Source: Sipunculus nudus (lineage: Eukaryota; Annelida; Sipuncula; Golfingiida; Sipunculidae). From it: 64,000 nt of DNA. Under the pieces are notes generated by a model. The model did no database searches. It had not been told where the DNA came from and saw only the letters and a program-made list of their open reading frames with translations. This document shows, one piece after another, positions 62,528 to 64,000 of this stretch. Positions within the stretch are counted from its first letter, which is position 1, and every line of letters starts with the position of its first letter. The position numbers were made by a program, and so were the translations under genes. Location: assembly GCA_026874595.1 (NCBI GenBank), contig CM049309.1:837576-901575 (forward strand), read 5' to 3'.

Positions 62528-64000
62528 CTTAAAACGAAAATAAATACACCTTAATATATGTTCCTAATAAAACTTAAGTAATCTGCTGGCGTGGTACGGG
62601 CATTTTATTGTTAAATATTTGAACTTATTACGTGACGCCAGAGTCTGTACTTGAACACAGATAAAGGATAAAATACCAAGTGACAGTTACTACATAAGAA
62701 ATGTAATATATCATTTTCTGCTATTGATTTGTTGGAAATATCAATCCTTAATGCATACACAATGTCACTATATCTTCAAACATATCCAGTTATATGTAGA
62801 TTAAGTGGTTAAAACCTGAATAATAAATCACTTGTATTCAACATTCCTCCCGTCCTGTTTTTCTTGTTATATTGATGATTATGTAAATAAGGAACAAAAA
62901 ATACGACACTACATGGTTGCATCACCGTCTACCTCGCTTGTGTGAATATAACTCCATACAATTCAATGAATACGTTGATTCTTTCTTGCGATATTCTAAT
63001 AAAGACTGTAGCAGCCCATATTGATTGGATAATTCCATATTCAGAAATGGTCTTACTTGAGGATGGTTTTGATGGTATTCGTCTCGTGTGGTTGATGCTC
63101 CAAGCCACTTGGTCGGATATTTTTCTTACTGCACAGATAAAAATAATAGCACTCATTATAGCAGGCTATAAGAATGGACTCCTCTGTTGCTTTTTTAGTG
63201 CCTGGCGCAATGTGGAGTCTATAAACTGCACCTGCAGTTCCCTATGATTATATCACTCCCTTAACAGCTGTGCGATTTAACATATTTACATTGATTAATG
63301 GTCAGTACATGTATGTGTACTGGATATTTGACCATTGAAAAACATTACAGTCCAATTCGCAGCACTATTTTGCAGCAAGGAAGTTAAAATATGTACTTAA
63401 TGTACACAGACCTGATCCATTATACAGCTTCGCTGTCAAATATAAGATGGCTACCGGGCTGTATATGCTTCATTCCTCTCTGGACAAATAAATCAGTTAT
63501 TGATGCTCTACAGGTGCTTTATGCTGTAGCCAGGAAGAAATCATATAATTAATATACCATTATAAATTTTACAGCTTACTCGAATTTCTTCCATGTGCGC
63601 TAATACACGTATTCCCGTACATGGTCAGATATATACGCATACGCATTAACTGGCAGAAGTATGCAGTGTTAAAGTGTATTAGGCAGATCTTCCAAAAATA
63701 AATGCTGGCATGACGTCATTTTACCGGGATAACTTGAGTAATGCAGACCCAATGCGTGAAAATCGTTCCTGCGGCGATTTTCTCGAGTATAAGGACATAC
63801 GCATATACGCTGACGGACACATAGATACATTATATATGTAGTAAGATGTGAAATTCTTTCACGCATATACACTCACATATAGAAACAAAGCTTTAAACAA
63901 ATATCCTAAATAAGAAAAACCCTTAATGTGTGTGAAGGTGGAGACTTTGCTTCTCACCTCTCTGTTTCTTTATATCCTAACCCCTTAGAGTGTGTGAAGG
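62528..64000. other. stretch upstream of the first visible odd-skipped exon
   Basis: AT-rich. No exon matching the conserved odd-skipped N-terminus was recognised. Overlapping open frames on both strands at 62929-63247 are unrecognised. It is presumably an intron of the odd-skipped gene. Confidence 0.45.

Noticed and set aside
62929-63247. N-terminal odd-skipped exon
   Set aside because: Frames on both strands lack the conserved odd-skipped N-terminal sequence and have no donor in the right phase that I could see.

Overview
The window looks like intron- and repeat-rich nuclear DNA of a lophotrochozoan animal, most probably a mollusc and plausibly a bivalve. The grounds are a spliced animal developmental regulator, no prokaryotic gene organisation, an AT-rich background, and a very high load of short dispersed repeats with hairpin ends and 'GGACGGACAGACGG' tracts of a kind common in bivalve genomes. 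The species assignment is inference.

The one gene I can name with confidence lies on the minus strand at the right end: three exons (62366-62527, 60426-60525, 58848-58982) of an odd-skipped family (odd/bowl/sob; vertebrate OSR) C2H2 zinc-finger factor. They splice in phase to a 131-residue C-terminal part with four fingers; the 5' exon(s) lie beyond the window or were not recognised. The introns hold simple repeats, a degenerate hAT-like MITE and GC-rich, motif-dense blocks. Motif-dense blocks downstream (56.4-56.8 and 57.65-57.95 kb) are candidate cis-regulatory DNA.

Almost everything else is repeat. Layout: 1-193 end of a hairpin-ended dispersed element; 0.6 kb tRNA-derived SINE; 1.8-2.43 kb fossil tyrosine-recombinase fragment; 3.5-5.04 kb hairpin-ended element; 5.18-6.18 kb possible exon remnants on the minus strand; 6.9-17.8 kb a dense zone of dispersed-element modules, many punctuated by the palindrome GGTGGCGCCACC; 17.1-17.46 kb 34-bp tandem array; 19.37-23.7 kb six copies of a ~790-bp tandem unit; 24.1-25.86 kb possible small two-exon transcription unit; 27.3-27.9 kb CpG-rich possible promoter; 29.3-31.7 kb dispersed repeats, a hAT-like MITE and a SINE; 31.8-32.77 kb four copies of a 234-bp tandem unit; 33.8-34.7 kb duplicated ~300-bp segment; 37.9-39.05 kb two copies of a CCTCCGCC-ended element; 40.19-49.56 kb a 9.4-kb satellite of 45-bp monomers (~208 copies) with nested 810-bp and 3150-bp higher-order repeats; 52.4-52.6 kb possible terminal exon on the minus strand; 53.2-55.94 kb satellite of 14-bp monomers with a 210-bp higher-order repeat.

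The very long open frames across the satellites arise because the repeat periods are multiples of three. They change frame at array indels and are not supported as proteins. The most unusual items are the three-level 45-bp satellite, and two dispersed-element families that share one 5' motif while each family's internal 5' word matches its own 3' hairpin.
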